Source: Heliocybe sulcata
Lineage: Eukaryota > Basidiomycota > Agaricomycetes > Gloeophyllales > Gloeophyllaceae
Length of the DNA: 64,000 nt
Assembly: GCA_004369045.1 (NCBI GenBank)
Contig: ML213509.1
Coordinates: 378,858-442,857, forward strand
Direction of reading: 5' to 3'
The stretch's first letter is position 1; each line of letters starts with the position of its first letter. Made by a program: the position numbers and the translations under genes. This document shows, in pieces, positions 1-10,947 of the stretch. Under the pieces are notes generated by a model, which saw nothing but the letters and a program-made list of their open reading frames with translations, was not told where the DNA came from and did no database searches.

Positions 1-215
1 CCCATACGCTGGTTTGATGGTTTCCGGAGAGTATCCACGTCTAGATGAGGCTCTGAGGAGAAGAGAACCGGGTGGAAGATGTAGACGAGTTCTTGATGGT
101 CGGAGAAGCTATGATAGCAGAATTTACCGACATTAGTTGGGGCCAGTGCGGGGAGATGAATGACGGGACCGCAGAGGTAGGGGTGTAAAGACAGTCCAGA
201 CAGACGCGCGGGCCT
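1..215 (-). CDS. Possible 3' part of a gene cut by the left edge, unknown function
   Basis: On the minus strand a frame stays open from about 215 to the window edge and reads like a real protein. It contains LHPYLCGPVIHLPALAP and, further on, a stretch ending KPSNQRMG, rich in His, Phe, Tyr and Leu. No start codon lies in this open stretch, so it would be an internal exon, perhaps opening after the ctgcag acceptor near 212-217. I do not recognise the family. The composition (few rare residues, regular hydrophobic spacing) is the only evidence for coding. It could also be chance reading of non-coding DNA. Confidence 0.3.
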
Positions 216-1248
216 GCAGCAGGTTACTTGCGACAGGCTTAGCGCACCAGAGTATCGTACGGTTAAAGACCAGCGAATCGTAGTGGTTCCCGCTTTGCGT
301 GCGAGAAGAAGACAGATTTGATCCTGCAATGGCGGATCTGTCTACTGCCAGCATCGCCTGCGCCTTTTTGTTGGCCAAGGGTGGTAGTCGACCTCCCCCC
401 AGAGTCCCAATTGTCTGTCCATCTTAGCCCGGTCGACAAAAGAGCGGTAGAGCTGGGGAGAGGCAGAGCTAGCGATCCTGCAAAAGTCGTTCTTGATCCT
501 ACGAGGACGGATCGCATCTGTCGCTATTGGCCTCTGCTTAATATCCGTCATTCAACGTTAGACTTACTGTCCGCTTGCAGAAACAAAGCAGAAGCAAGCA
601 GGTATAGGAGCGACTATACCGGACCGTGGGCCTTGGGAAAGAACCTGAAGTCCGCCGATCTCGCTCCAAGCACTTCGACTTCTATCAGGCCACGAGGATA
701 CTTACGCGCTGTGTAGCGGTTATCGCCCTATGGACTCGAGTCCCATGGCCAACCTTTCGTAGTGGCCGTTATCTCGCTCAACTGAAGCAGAACCGCAGCC
801 TGCTTCTGAAGTGGTCATGGGTCACCTGAGCCGACGCTTTTTCGGCAAACAGAGCCTGGAAGGAGGAGTCTCTTGACCGCGGAAGGCCCAAGAAACTTCT
901 AGTATCCCGATAGCTACACCTGGGTCAAGGCCAGGGAAGGCCGTCGAGGAAAATGTATGTCGGCAGTGCAGGGAGCGCTTGGGATCCCGATGCCGAAGGT
1001 TGCAGCCACAAATCCTTCACAGCTTGCGCCACAGGCTCTGTCCCTCGCCGGTGGGCAGAGACTGTGGTTTGAGGTCATTGCTCTGCGCAAATGAGTCTCG
1101 AGCCTGCGGAACGACGTGGTCTGGAGTGAATTCGGGGACGGGCTGTGGCATGCGTGGTGCAAAGAAGCCCCGATATTCGGGCACCGCCAATTACCTCATC
1201 CGACTCCTCTCTTCCGAATGCTTCCTCCTGATTCCGGTCTCAGACTCG

Positions 1249-1256
1249 TATAAATA
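1249..1256 (+). promoter_or_regulatory. TATA box of the first Kre9-like gene
   Basis: A perfect TATAAATA lies about 110 bases before the ATG at 1365. A pyrimidine-rich stretch follows, as is usual at fungal transcription starts. This suggests a start site near 1280 and a short leader. Confidence 0.55.
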
Positions 1257-1364
1257 CCCGCCTCTCCTGCCTGCCATAGCCCTCATCGAACGGATTCGTT
1301 TCCAGTTTGAAAAGCTTACAACACACTCTACAAACACCTTTCACGCCTCTTAATCACCACTACG

Positions 1365-1920
1365 ATGATGTCTACGACAACCTTCACGACTTTCTTCTTT
1401 GCCATCCTCGTTGCTCTGGCCTCTGTGGTCTCTGCTGCCCCGCTCTCTATCAGGGATGTCTACGTTCCGCCTATTACCTATCCCCACGCGGGTACTGTAT
1501 GGAAGGCCGGCTCGACTCACAATGTGACTTGGTAAGCTTGCCCCCATTGATCTGTCCCCGTCAGGGTCTTACCCAGCGTACAGGGATGTTTCCGACCCTC
1601 CGGAGCACATCACCAACAGCATTGGGATGATTGTGTTGGCTAAGGATGGGCTGCAGGATTATCGTGAGCGATACTCATTCCCCGTGTGATCGTATAGTAT
1701 CTCATTCTCTTGGACAGAGCACCCTATCGCTTCCAACTTCTCTATCCTGCTCGGGCGTTACGAGGTCCACATTCCCCAGAACACCACCCCTGGCGATGAC
1801 TACGCTGTTGTCTGTGAGTATAGCGTCATACATACCCTCGCTTCCGAGATCCTAATCGTCCCTTGCGCAGTGTTCGGAGACTCTGGCAATTACAGCCCCA
1901 CGTTCACCATTGAGGCCTAA
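1365..1920 (+). CDS. Small secreted Kre9/Knh1-like N-terminal domain protein
   Basis: Four exons are read: 1365-1531, 1584-1663, 1718-1813 and 1871-1920, with introns of 52-57 nt that all obey GT-AG and keep frame. The product begins with a hydrophobic secretion signal ending near SAAP, followed by VYVPPITYPHAGTVWKAG and HNVTW. It closes with the family's characteristic LFGDSGNYSPTFTIE just before the stop. This is the Ser/Thr-rich GPI-anchored or Kre9/Knh1-like N-terminal domain family, which works at the cell surface, probably in wall beta-glucan assembly. Unlike the next gene it stops right after the domain, with no Ser-rich stalk or GPI signal, so it should be released freely. Both genes share intron positions, so they arose by tandem duplication. 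Confidence 0.8.
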
Positions 1921-2337
1921 ACGGTCGTCGTCGAATGTTCACGAAACTCACCGATCTCCTTTCTCATTAATCCAACGCACCCAACGAATTCCTCATGACA
2001 CGGACCTTCCAGTGGACACTTTGTACGACGGACTCATTGAACTCTTACTACGCACTGTATTAGTAATGCACAACGCGTCCCTAGCTGTATTGTACCACGT
2101 CAAAATTTACTAATAGTTTCATCATTGCTCTACCTGTCGTGTCATTCGTGCCTATGTTCCACATCTTCCATCTGTCCAGCGAGCAGGGGCTACCTCGAGA
2201 AGTTGATCGAAATCGCCACGTGAGCTGCCATCAGAAAGGTATAAGTCGAACGCTCCGCCAACGCACTTCGGTGAGCGCACGTCTCCTCTCGCTGTCAGCC
2301 CGTCAGAACTCCCCGGCTTGCACCCGCCTTTACGACC

Positions 2338-3326
2338 ATGAACTCTATGATTTTTCTTGTTTTCTTGCAAGCTTTCGTAGGTTTCGTGTGTGCGGCGCCT
2401 TTAGCCGCCCGGGATGTATGGGACCCCCCTGTGACGAGCCCGACAAGCGGGACGGTGTGGAATGTGGGCGAGACGCAGACTGTTACTTGGTACGTCCCTG
2501 GCCTATGAATCCAGGTCTGAATGATGTTGATGGTCGGGCTATTTATAGGGACACGTCGAGCCCGCCGTCTGAAGTGACAAGTTACAGCGGCCAGCTGGTC
2601 TTGGGTTATATGGATCCTAACAGTGCTGGAGAGCACTTGAACCTGGGTATGTGATATTCCATGTCATCTTTACCTATTATTCCATCGTCCGGGGTTCGGG
2701 ATGAACATCTATTGATGTTGCAATATAAACCGTCCTCCGCCTCCCAGAATAGATTGACTGATGGCGCCTTTTCTATACAGACAGCCCTCTCGCCTCTGGC
2801 TTCAACCTGACCGACGGAAAAGTATCGTTCACGGTTCCGGACGTGCCCACCCGGTCGACCTATATCGTAGTCCGTGAGTATCATGATCATCTTCACGGGC
2901 TCTACGCAGAGAATCTGACACCCATACCATCTGCCAGTGTTCGGTGATTCCGGGAACGCCAGCCCCGAGTTCACGATTAACGGCGGCTCGGCATCCTCGT
3001 CTTCATCAGCTTCCTCCTCGGAGTCGGCGACGCCAACAACTTCTACTGCCAGCCCCAGTCCCACCTCCTCTGCGAGTGCTGTCCCGACGACTTCCAGCTC
3101 CACAGTCGATGTGAGCAGCACAGACCTGCCGGAATCGACTGTTGTCTCGTTCACGCTTGCTGCGCCGAGCTCTGCGAGCTCATCTGCGCCCCAGGTGACG
3201 CAATCCGGTGCACAGGCCAACACGTCCTCGCCTGCGTCCAGCGCAGCTTGGAAGGCGCACGATCTCAGCGTGTTGTTCATCTCTTCGATCGGCGCTCTGG
3301 CCTTATCGGTATTGGTCCTCGTCTAG
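2338..3326 (+). CDS. GPI-anchored Kre9/Knh1-like cell-wall protein
   Basis: Exons are 2338-2489, 2549-2645, 2781-2873 and 2938-3326; the second intron (135 nt) is longer than the rest. The protein has a signal peptide (about residues 1-21), then the same domain as its neighbour: SPTSGTVWNVGETQTVTW, a central part with SPLASGFNL, and LFGDSGNASPEFTI. A Ser/Thr/Ala-rich stalk of about 90 residues follows. It ends in a hydrophobic tail (LSVLFISSIGALALSVLVLV) typical of a GPI attachment signal. It is therefore probably tethered to the plasma membrane or wall. The exon layout matches the upstream paralogue apart from the added stalk. The exact role in wall assembly is inferred from the family only. 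Confidence 0.85.
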
Positions 3327-3916
3327 GACCTTCGAGTATTGCCTTCATCCAAGGCAACATACGCTTGGATATGTCATGTTTGGATACGATTCTTATGACG
3401 GATGGATGATCTGGAGGGAAGGAGATCTATTAATGATGGCATCACCTACTCACTGCTCAGACTATTTGGTTTTGTGGGCTGTGAGGAGTGTTCTGTACTT
3501 TGTAGGATAATTTCGTTAATGTTCTTGGATATAGCTGTGTTCAGGATGATCCTACGTGCGTTTCGCGATTGTGGTCGGCAGTGGTCTTCCTCTCAATAAG
3601 CTCGATTTGCTTACTCTGGATGGAGGATGTTGGAGACTGAGATTCTTTGCCCACGACAGGCGTAGCCTGCGCCTGGCTGAGTCGTGAAGCGGAGATGGTT
3701 GGGGCGTGTGTCCCTTTGAGACATAGCGCCTAGATTGGAAGGCGCTTATCCTCCTCTGACAAATCTCAACATATCCCGCACAAGTATGTTTTTCTCACGA
3801 CTTCACGTCTGCATGATGCATGATGCTCTATTACTGCGGCCCTGGCAACGTCCCCCTTTGCATTACCTGCACTCACTTGCCTAAGGGCTGCCTTTATTCT
3901 CCCTTCTGACTGGGAC

Positions 3917-5365
3917 ATGATGCTGTTCTACTCGTTGTTTCTCTCTTGTCTTTTGTGTGCAGCAGCGGTAACTGCACGAACCGTCTCCGGAGCACAAGTC
4001 GTTCTCGAAGACGACCATTTGGTTACCGATGCCCTAGCTCAGCGCATACACGGTCTTTCTCTGCTATATCCGGACCCGGTTGACCTGTACAAAGCCGTAG
4101 ACCCCGCTGGCGCTGCCGACCTCGATGAGCCTCGTCTTCTCCGCATTCCTGGACTGGATGGAACGCAGTGGATGACGGAGGGGGATAAGCTGGGGCTCCG
4201 TAGGCAAGGTGTCAAGTTCATTGATGTTACTGAGACGCAAGACCTGGGCGTGCGTAATGCTGCACGAGTGCAGGCTGCTTCCGGTACGTTTTGGTTAATG
4301 ACACTCATGTCGGTGATTAGTAAGACGTTCGATCTCCAGGGAACGCGACCTACCCAGATATCTCATACCGCGATCAGGTCAAGGATGTGATATCGAAGCT
4401 CTCCACTGACTATATGCTCGATATTCTTGAGACTATGACCGGCTTCTACAACCGGTACTACAAGAGCGACAATGGAGAGAAAGCGAGTGACTGGCTTTTC
4501 ACCAAGATAAAGGATGTATGTGGTATTGTCCTTGTGTCACATACCTATAACCAGCGCCATGTGCGCCATTACTAGATAGTGAAGGAGTCGAATACCTCTA
4601 GCTCTCTTAGTGTCGTGAAGTTCGGGCATTCCTGGCAGCAGTCATCTGTAATAGCAACCTTCCACCCTGCAAACTGGTCCGCGGATACCCCCACGGTAAT
4701 TATCGGTGCTCACCTTGACTCTATCAATCAGTGGTTCCCCCTCCTCCGCGCTCCGGGTGCGGACGACGACGCAAGCGGTACTGTCACCATCCTCGAAGCG
4801 TTCCGGTCCCTTCTCGCCAGTAATTTCACTCCACAGTACCTGGTGGAGTTTCACTGGTACTCGGCGGAAGAAGGCGGCTGCTTGGGCTCGCGAGACGTCG
4901 CTGCTGCGTACGAGTCGCAAGGACGGACTGTGCGAGGCATGCTGCAGTACGATATGACGGCGTATGTGAAGCAGGGGACAACTCCGACTCTCACCATGAT
5001 CACCAGCGATGTTGATCCAAAAATGACTGAGTACGGTCTGAAGCTGGCGAAGGAGTATACCGACATACCTGTGCAAGGTGTGTCATCAGTCTGTCTGCTT
5101 GACAGAGTTCAGTGAACATACTTATGCGCTGTTCATAGGCCGAGACCTCTTCGCGGGCGCAGGATCAGACCACATGTCCTGGGGCGAAGCTGGCTATCCG
5201 GTAGCGTGCGCCACGGAAGCAGATCCTAAGACGCTAGGGGACCCGTATCTGCACACCACGAACGACAAGATTGACCTCCCGAATGGCGAGTTCAGCGTCG
5301 AGCATGCGAGGGACCTCTCGAAGCTCGCCGTGGCGTTTGCTGTCGAGCTAGGTGGGTGGGCATGA
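3917..5365 (+). CDS. Secreted M28 family zinc aminopeptidase (leucine aminopeptidase-like)
   Basis: Exons are 3917-4283, 4340-4515, 4576-5077 and 5139-5365. A signal peptide (LFLSCLLCAAAVTA) opens the protein, then a propeptide-like region of about 100 residues. The catalytic domain carries the metal and catalytic residues of family M28: His in GAHLDS, Asp in GADDDASGT, the Glu pair in YSAEEGG, Asp in QYDMTAY, and His in LHTTNDK. Such enzymes remove N-terminal residues from peptides outside the cell and help the fungus use protein as food. Length (about 420 residues) suits fungal LAP1-type enzymes. The gene looks intact. Partial copies of its last exon and 3' flank lie just downstream. Confidence 0.9.
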
Positions 5366-5494
5366 GGAGAGCGGGAGCTAATGTGTGTGTGGCAGAGCGT
5401 TTTGTTATATGAAGTGGCGCCTGCAATGCTATGGATGGTAGTGTGATATGACTTGGGAGATGGCCAAGGGCTTTAGGTTTGGTTAATGTACGCG

Positions 5495-5965
5495 TCACAA
5501 ACGACGGAACGGCATTCCAAGTCGCGGGTTCGGCGTTGAACGGGCGAAGGACCTCTGGAGGCTTGCGGTGGTGTTTGGCGCTGAGTTAGGTAGGTGGGCA
5601 TGAGCAGGACACTGCCAGAGATAACTCGTTATATGAAGTGACGCATGCACCGTTATGGTTCTTTGATATAGCTTGGGAGATGGCCGGTTATCTAAGGCAT
5701 GGCCCTGGAATGACTGGTCGGAACTGACAGAACTCTCGAACCGGAGGTTAATACTTGCCAACGCGCATATATGCGGGCCATCAACGGCGATATCGATGAA
5801 GACGCGAGGAAGCTCGAACGTTACTGCGGTGTTTGCTGTCCAACTAGGTGGGTGCAATGAAAAGGAGCTCTAGCTAATGTGTACCTGGCAGGGGCGTCTT
5901 ATGATATGAAGTGGCGCCTGCAGCATTCTTGCGATATGGCTTGCTCGGATGGCCATTGAATGCTG
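5495..5965 (+). repeat. Two decayed tandem copies of the aminopeptidase 3' end
   Basis: The end of the M28 gene and its 3' flank (about 5258-5490) is repeated twice more, at about 5499-5720 and 5750-5965. Shared landmarks, in order, are a run like GGACCTCT and the Val/Ala-coding block, the end of the ORF (ctaggtgggtg then atga), a tatgaagtggcgcctgca-like block (5409, 5633 and 5905), and gcttgggagatggcc or variants. Copies differ by many substitutions and small indels and no longer carry an open frame. The unit is about 240 bp. The simplest reading is local tandem duplication of the last exon plus flank, followed by decay. Confidence 0.7.
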
Positions 5966-6073
5966 ACCTTTGGTTGAGGCGGCAGTTTGCAGATGGCAGG
6001 ACCCCCGAACGTTGGTCGATAGCTATGCAAGTGCGCCACTGACAGATCATAATGAAGATATGAAGGACTGGGC

Positions 6074-6383
6074 GACGTTCCGCAGTCCCGCGGAGTTGGC
6101 AAGCTCACCGATGGGCGCCTTAGGAGGCACCAATGTTAGTAAGTCCGATATTGCAGTCATACGCCTTATCAGACCTTCTGAGGTGATCTTATGCGCTGGG
6201 TTCAACTGCATTATGCAAATGTGGCTTGAAGTACTGGCATCCCACCGAATCCTGAAGTCCGCGGAGTCGGCAGAGTTTCCGATGAGCAGGTTGATACTGG
6301 CTAGTTCCGTTCATCAGCGCTCAGCTATCTTGCATTAGTCCAACCCTCCGAGGCAATCGTGATGCGGTGGATTGCTTGTGCCA
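6074..6383 (+). repeat. Faint diverged direct repeat
   Basis: Two stretches of about 140-150 bp, near 6074-6223 and 6248-6383, share blocks in the same order. These are a gtcc(c)gcggagt-ggca block, a ccgatg(a/g)gc block, and a block like ccttctgaggtgatcttatgcg against ccctccgaggcaatcgtgatgcg. Identity is low, so this may be an old tandem duplication continuing the series before it, or chance. No coding content is seen. Confidence 0.35.
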
Positions 6384-7374
6384 AGTTCTCTCGACTACCT
6401 GTGCTTGCGATGCTCGTACCGCCATCGAGTTGCATTGGTCGCTAACGGCATCCCGTCGCAATCTGGTGGCCGGTTCTCATTCTCTGGATCGAACGGACCA
6501 AGCTTGCATCCTATCTCAATAATGGCGTATTGATTCAGGATCCTTGCAGGATGCCACCCTTTCCTTCATTAATGTCACTTGTGCTTTTGTTCATAGGCAG
6601 CCCCCGTCCAGCGGGAATGGAACTATAACCCTAAGCCCTGCCTGCAGCCTTTGCGCACGCTGTATTGGGCACGACCGTGCGTTATCGGCTTTATGATCCC
6701 TGGGCGTGATACACGTTCTCGTCCTTGCGAGCGCAACACGTAACAACCCTGGTGATGCTGAGAACCGGCGCCTATATGCATGGATGCTGTGGCAAATGGA
6801 GAGTTCCTCGGGCGTTGTGGGGCACCGGCGGTTTTGCTTACGACTCTAATTAGCTTCCGACATGACTTCAATCAACGGCCGGCGAATCGGGTCGACCGGT
6901 GTCGTCCGCGGACTTCATACTGGGAACCGGTCAGGTTGCTACACACGTCAAGCCATATTCGAAGTCCCGGATTGGCACTTGCTCATTTCCGCCGAGTTGC
7001 CAACGGAACAGAGCCTGTGCGCAAACAATAGTCTAGGAAAGGAGGATGGTTGCATACGGAGATACACGTGTACAAGAGCAGTACAGAGAATATGACACAT
7101 ATGCCTCTAGGGATGTACAAAGAAGACCTCGGCAGTCGCCGAACAAGAACGCTACAGGACACATATGAAGTAAGCGAATAACAGTTAGTGCTACAAGGCT
7201 GGCGACTTCTACATCTATAGATACTTCCTCGACGCTCCCGGGTCAAGAAAGTGACGTTTTAAATATACCGATGCCGCCACCGGGCTTCCCGCCTGAGGAA
7301 GACGATAGATAGATACCCCAAGAATGCCCGAGGAGAATGAAAGAGGAACGGCGTCGTTCGAATGCGTTAATCCA
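6384..7374. other. Intergenic stretch with no recognised gene
   Basis: Six-frame reading gives only short frames of scrambled composition. I see no domain, RNA gene or clear repeat here. The region lies between the decayed aminopeptidase repeats and the 3' end of the barwin-like gene. Confidence 0.5.
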
Positions 7375-7898
7375 TTATGGCGTGAAGTTCTTGTTCTCGA
7401 AGTGCCAAGAGATCTGGAGGACACCCTGGTCGAGGGAACCAAGCGTCTCGAAAAGACTGGGAGACATGTCTAGAATGAATGAGATGAGCGCCTAGAACGT
7501 ATGGCTACTTGGGTGCAGAGACATACCGAGATCGTCAACGCCACAGCCAGGGCACTGGTCGCGGGTTAAGCCCCAGGCAGAGTTGCCGTTGGCGGTGTTC
7601 GTGATATGGATCCACTGTTCACAGTTGCCACCGCTTCCCCAGCGGTCGGCAGAGATGGCGACGATGTGGTCGCTGTTCACATTGTATTGTCCGCATGCGC
7701 CGAGACCGACATCGAACCATGTTCCCTGCAGATCGCATTGGATGAGTACCTTGTCGACGCAAAGGTGAATGGAGTACGTACACGACCCGAGTGGGTGACG
7801 CGCTTCTCAAGCGAGGTAGCATCCTCAGCGGGGATTGGCGTGGCGAACGTTGCGAGGACGGCAGCGGCCATGGTCGTGAAGAAAGTGAGGCGGACCAT
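7375..7898 (-). CDS. Small secreted double-psi beta-barrel (RlpA/barwin-like) protein
   Basis: Three exons on the minus strand: 7782-7898, 7527-7725 and 7375-7469, with introns of 56-57 nt. The product is about 136 residues. It opens with a hydrophobic signal and a possible Lys-Arg processing site (SLEKRV). The core reads GTWFDVGLGACGQYN, then IVAISADRWG, CEQWIHI, DQCPGCGVDDLDMSPSLF and finally LDQGVLQISWHF. These are the landmarks of the RlpA-like double-psi beta-barrel family, related to barwin and expansin N-terminal domains. Four cysteines fit two disulfides. Fungal members are abundant secreted proteins thought to bind wall polysaccharides; enzymatic activity is generally unproven. The stop was placed by the third exon, which restores the family's conserved ending. 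Confidence 0.88.
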
Positions 7899-8030
7899 CG
7901 TAATTGTGGAGAGAGCAGGGTCGATGAAGAGGGCGAAATGGAGGAAAGCTGGTGAACAGCGGACAGAAGAGTGCGGAGGGGAGATGGAGGCGAGTGGAAC
8001 TCGTGAGGAGCAGAGCCATTCTGCAGGCCC

Positions 8031-8040
8031 TTTTATAAGT
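8031..8040 (-). promoter_or_regulatory. TATA box of the double-psi beta-barrel gene
   Basis: On the minus strand the sequence reads cttataaaag about 135 bases before the ATG at 7898. It is the only good TATA in that upstream region and suits a strongly expressed secreted protein. Confidence 0.55.
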
Positions 8041-10947
8041 TTGCGGCGTATGCTACACGCGCCGTTTTCGCGTTCCTGTTACCATTAGGAACGATGAAAG
8101 ACTTGAGCTGTCTCTGTTGCTTTGATGAAGCTTCGGGGCGAATCCCGAAAGGGCAAATGGTGAAGGGTGGGCGTGAAATCGGGGGTGGATGACGAGGGGG
8201 GACCGCCGGGAGGAAGTGAAGTGACGGCACCGAGACTAATTGCAGTCGAAATGTCCGAGCGTCAAATGCCGCGCCGCGAGGTCCTGGCAGCGACCAACGG
8301 AGCCAGGATTAACGTCAGACTAATCTAGACCACTGATTATCTAATCTCCTACCTTGGCCTTCATTTCGGCGTCCACCGGTGGCTGCGCCCTCCGTGCCTG
8401 CCGATTGGTCCTCGGAGCTCCGGGGAAAAGAGGTCCGGGCCCGCCAGGCTCCGAGTGGCCGTCTTGCAAAAGAGAATGGACCTCCCCGAAAGTTTTGGGC
8501 AGGCACAAGAGAGTCTGGAACATCAAGCTCGTCGTCAGCTCGTCCTGGGCATGCGCGCGCAAACGGGGATACTCACAGGTTATTCCAAAAAGCTCCATCG
8601 AAGCAAATTCAGAACAAATGTTTGGTCATATTCCTGCGTCGGAGAAAAGGCGGCTTTGGCTTCAACCGCGTCGGGCCACCGCTGGACCTCGAAATTTGAC
8701 GTACTGCAGGGCCAGGGAAAGTTCTGCTTGGGATATTCCTGCGCCTCCAGTCGCGTCTCCTAGAGACAACTCATGCCAGGAACGTGGGCGGCGGTTATGA
8801 AAGCACAGCCTCCCACGAGCCTAAAGCCTGTTTGATCCCCTTACTCACCTCCGATCAAGGGTGATTAGATGCAACAAAGGGCATCCTCCACGTGCAATCC
8901 GGCCTACCACTGGATGAAAGAAATATCCGTGGGCGCTCGGTTTCATTCTGCCCCACCTTGATGCTGAGGAAAATCCAATCCACGAAAAAGCCCAAAGGCC
9001 TGGATTGGCCAGAGCTCCATCCGGAGACTGAATGCAGCTGGCTTGATCCTCCTTCGCTGTCACAATTGAATGCCCGTTGCCCAACACTTGTGTTGTAGCC
9101 ACCGACTATCGAACCCTCAAAGTGCCGTCAGCGCTCATCCCCGTGACACGCTATGAATACTCTCACCAGTGTGAACCCCGAACCCCATTTATGAACACGC
9201 CACCCGTCCCCAGCGGAACACTGTATACGAGCATGGATCATTCGGTGCGGGATCCCGTACAGAGCAATACAGTCCCATTGGACGGTATGACTTTGGTCGG
9301 GGGCAACGAACAGCCCATGCCATAACGCACGCATAGCATCCGCCCCAGCGAAACGACTGGGATTCCGCCTTGATGCCTATTGGCTCAGTGGTGCACGGCG
9401 ATGTATGTGGTGACGATCTGGATACCCACCGCCGCCCGTCGACACCTGGAATGTTCCAGGTCCGAAGGTGCCTGACTTGTGGATATTGGGATCCGAGTTG
9501 AATACCAAGGATGAGCCGGTTCCAAATCCAAAGGCCAAGCTGCAAACATAGCACAGGGTATGGACTTCATAATAGACCGCGCATCGTTCTCGCGATGAAC
9601 GGCGCCTCAAAACAGGCGAAACGGCGTCTTCTAGAAGGACGCCTGTAATGAGCCGCTGGGGCGACGACTTGGAATAGACTTTTAGAGTGTTCAGCTTGGG
9701 GCCTGGGTCTTGAGAACGGAAACCAGAAGGAACAACATTTACTCACCGAGACGATCAGCAAACGAGCATCGCACGGAAAGACGAAGAATACCACTCGTCC
9801 CATGGGTATTTGAATGCTCTGCATGGCCATTGACCCCTATTAGCTGCAGACAGTGGACGAGGCGGCAGCGAGGGTACAAGACGATTTGCATCCGCCGCAG
9901 TACGTCTACGCCCGGATCCAGCCAGAGCCGTTTAGCAAAGAATAGGCGCATCGTGCGATTTTGGAGGTTCCGTATTTGGCTTCTGTACGGTCATCACCTA
10001 TGTTAGAGGGCATGCGGACTATAATGCGCGATGTGCGCTCGGTGTTCCCAGGAGGTGGAGTAGTGAGTATGGGGAGGCGAATCGTTCTGGCCTCCTGGAG
10101 TAGGCTCTTTTCCTATGAATGGCCGAGACGTGGAAGCTGAGAGGATTTCTGCCGCTCTGATATCATCCTACGTTGAGGGGTCCGCTATTCCCTGCACTAT
10201 GGTTATGATACGTGAGTTGGCGCGTATTGACGCCTATGATAACTTTACGGACCTCGAGGATACATAGCACCCATTCTGAGTGTTACATACCTGTCGGCAG
10301 TCGTACGTGCTAGATCGAGCCCATTGCGTTACTAATATTAACGCAATAAGCAGGCATCGACTGTGGTAACTACGACGGCGACACTCACCAGCGCGGGTTT
10401 GAGGCGTATGTTCAAGTGAATAATACGGCACCCGAGGCTTCGCAAGAGGACGCTGGCCATAGGTGGTTGCGATATTCGTTGACGCATCCTGGACGCACGG
10501 CGCGATATATCACAGCCCTCCGTCTCTGCTGGAAGAACGTCGATCGCTCGATAAAGTCGTCGTCGGGCTGAATTCTGTGGCCTCGGGTGCATGGTGATAG
10601 AGTACTATCCGGGTGAGAAGTCTCGGACGGCATGCAAACGCTGGTGAACTTGGGCAGGTTCAAACGTCAAGCATGATATCGCATAGCCGCTGAAGGATGG
10701 GGTACCACTGTCAGAGCAATTCAAGACTGAGAGATAAGGGTCTGCATACCCGTCTACATGACCCACAAGAATCGTTACCCTCATTTATTTTAGTATGCAA
10801 ATCTATATATGAGTCTCCGAGTTCCTTGCAGTCCATGGTAGAACCAACGAAGAGGGGATAGATGGAGGCGGAATACAAGTTGCTAGTTCAACGTTCGAGG
10901 TCGGCCAACAGATTCAACTGTTATCGTGTCACTGTCACGCACCAGCA
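8041..10947. other. Long intergenic region without a recognised gene
   Basis: About 2.9 kb lies between the barwin-like gene promoter and the inverted-repeat element. Several frames of 60-150 codons exist, but they overlap each other on both strands, show no signal peptide or motif, and cannot be joined by convincing introns. One minus-strand frame near 9400-9600 contains GFGTGSSLVF, which looks faintly like an oxidoreductase start but goes nowhere. I treat the region as non-coding or heavily decayed. Confidence 0.45.

Noticed and set aside
8341-8810. Overlapping plus-strand frames of 85-148 codons
   Set aside because: All three frames are open because of base composition; none has a signal peptide, motif or intron pattern.
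9377-9610. Minus-strand frame with GFGTGSSLVF, like an aldo-keto reductase start
   Set aside because: No other reductase motif (HIDTA, Tyr, Lys, His) occurs nearby in any frame, so the likeness is accidental.
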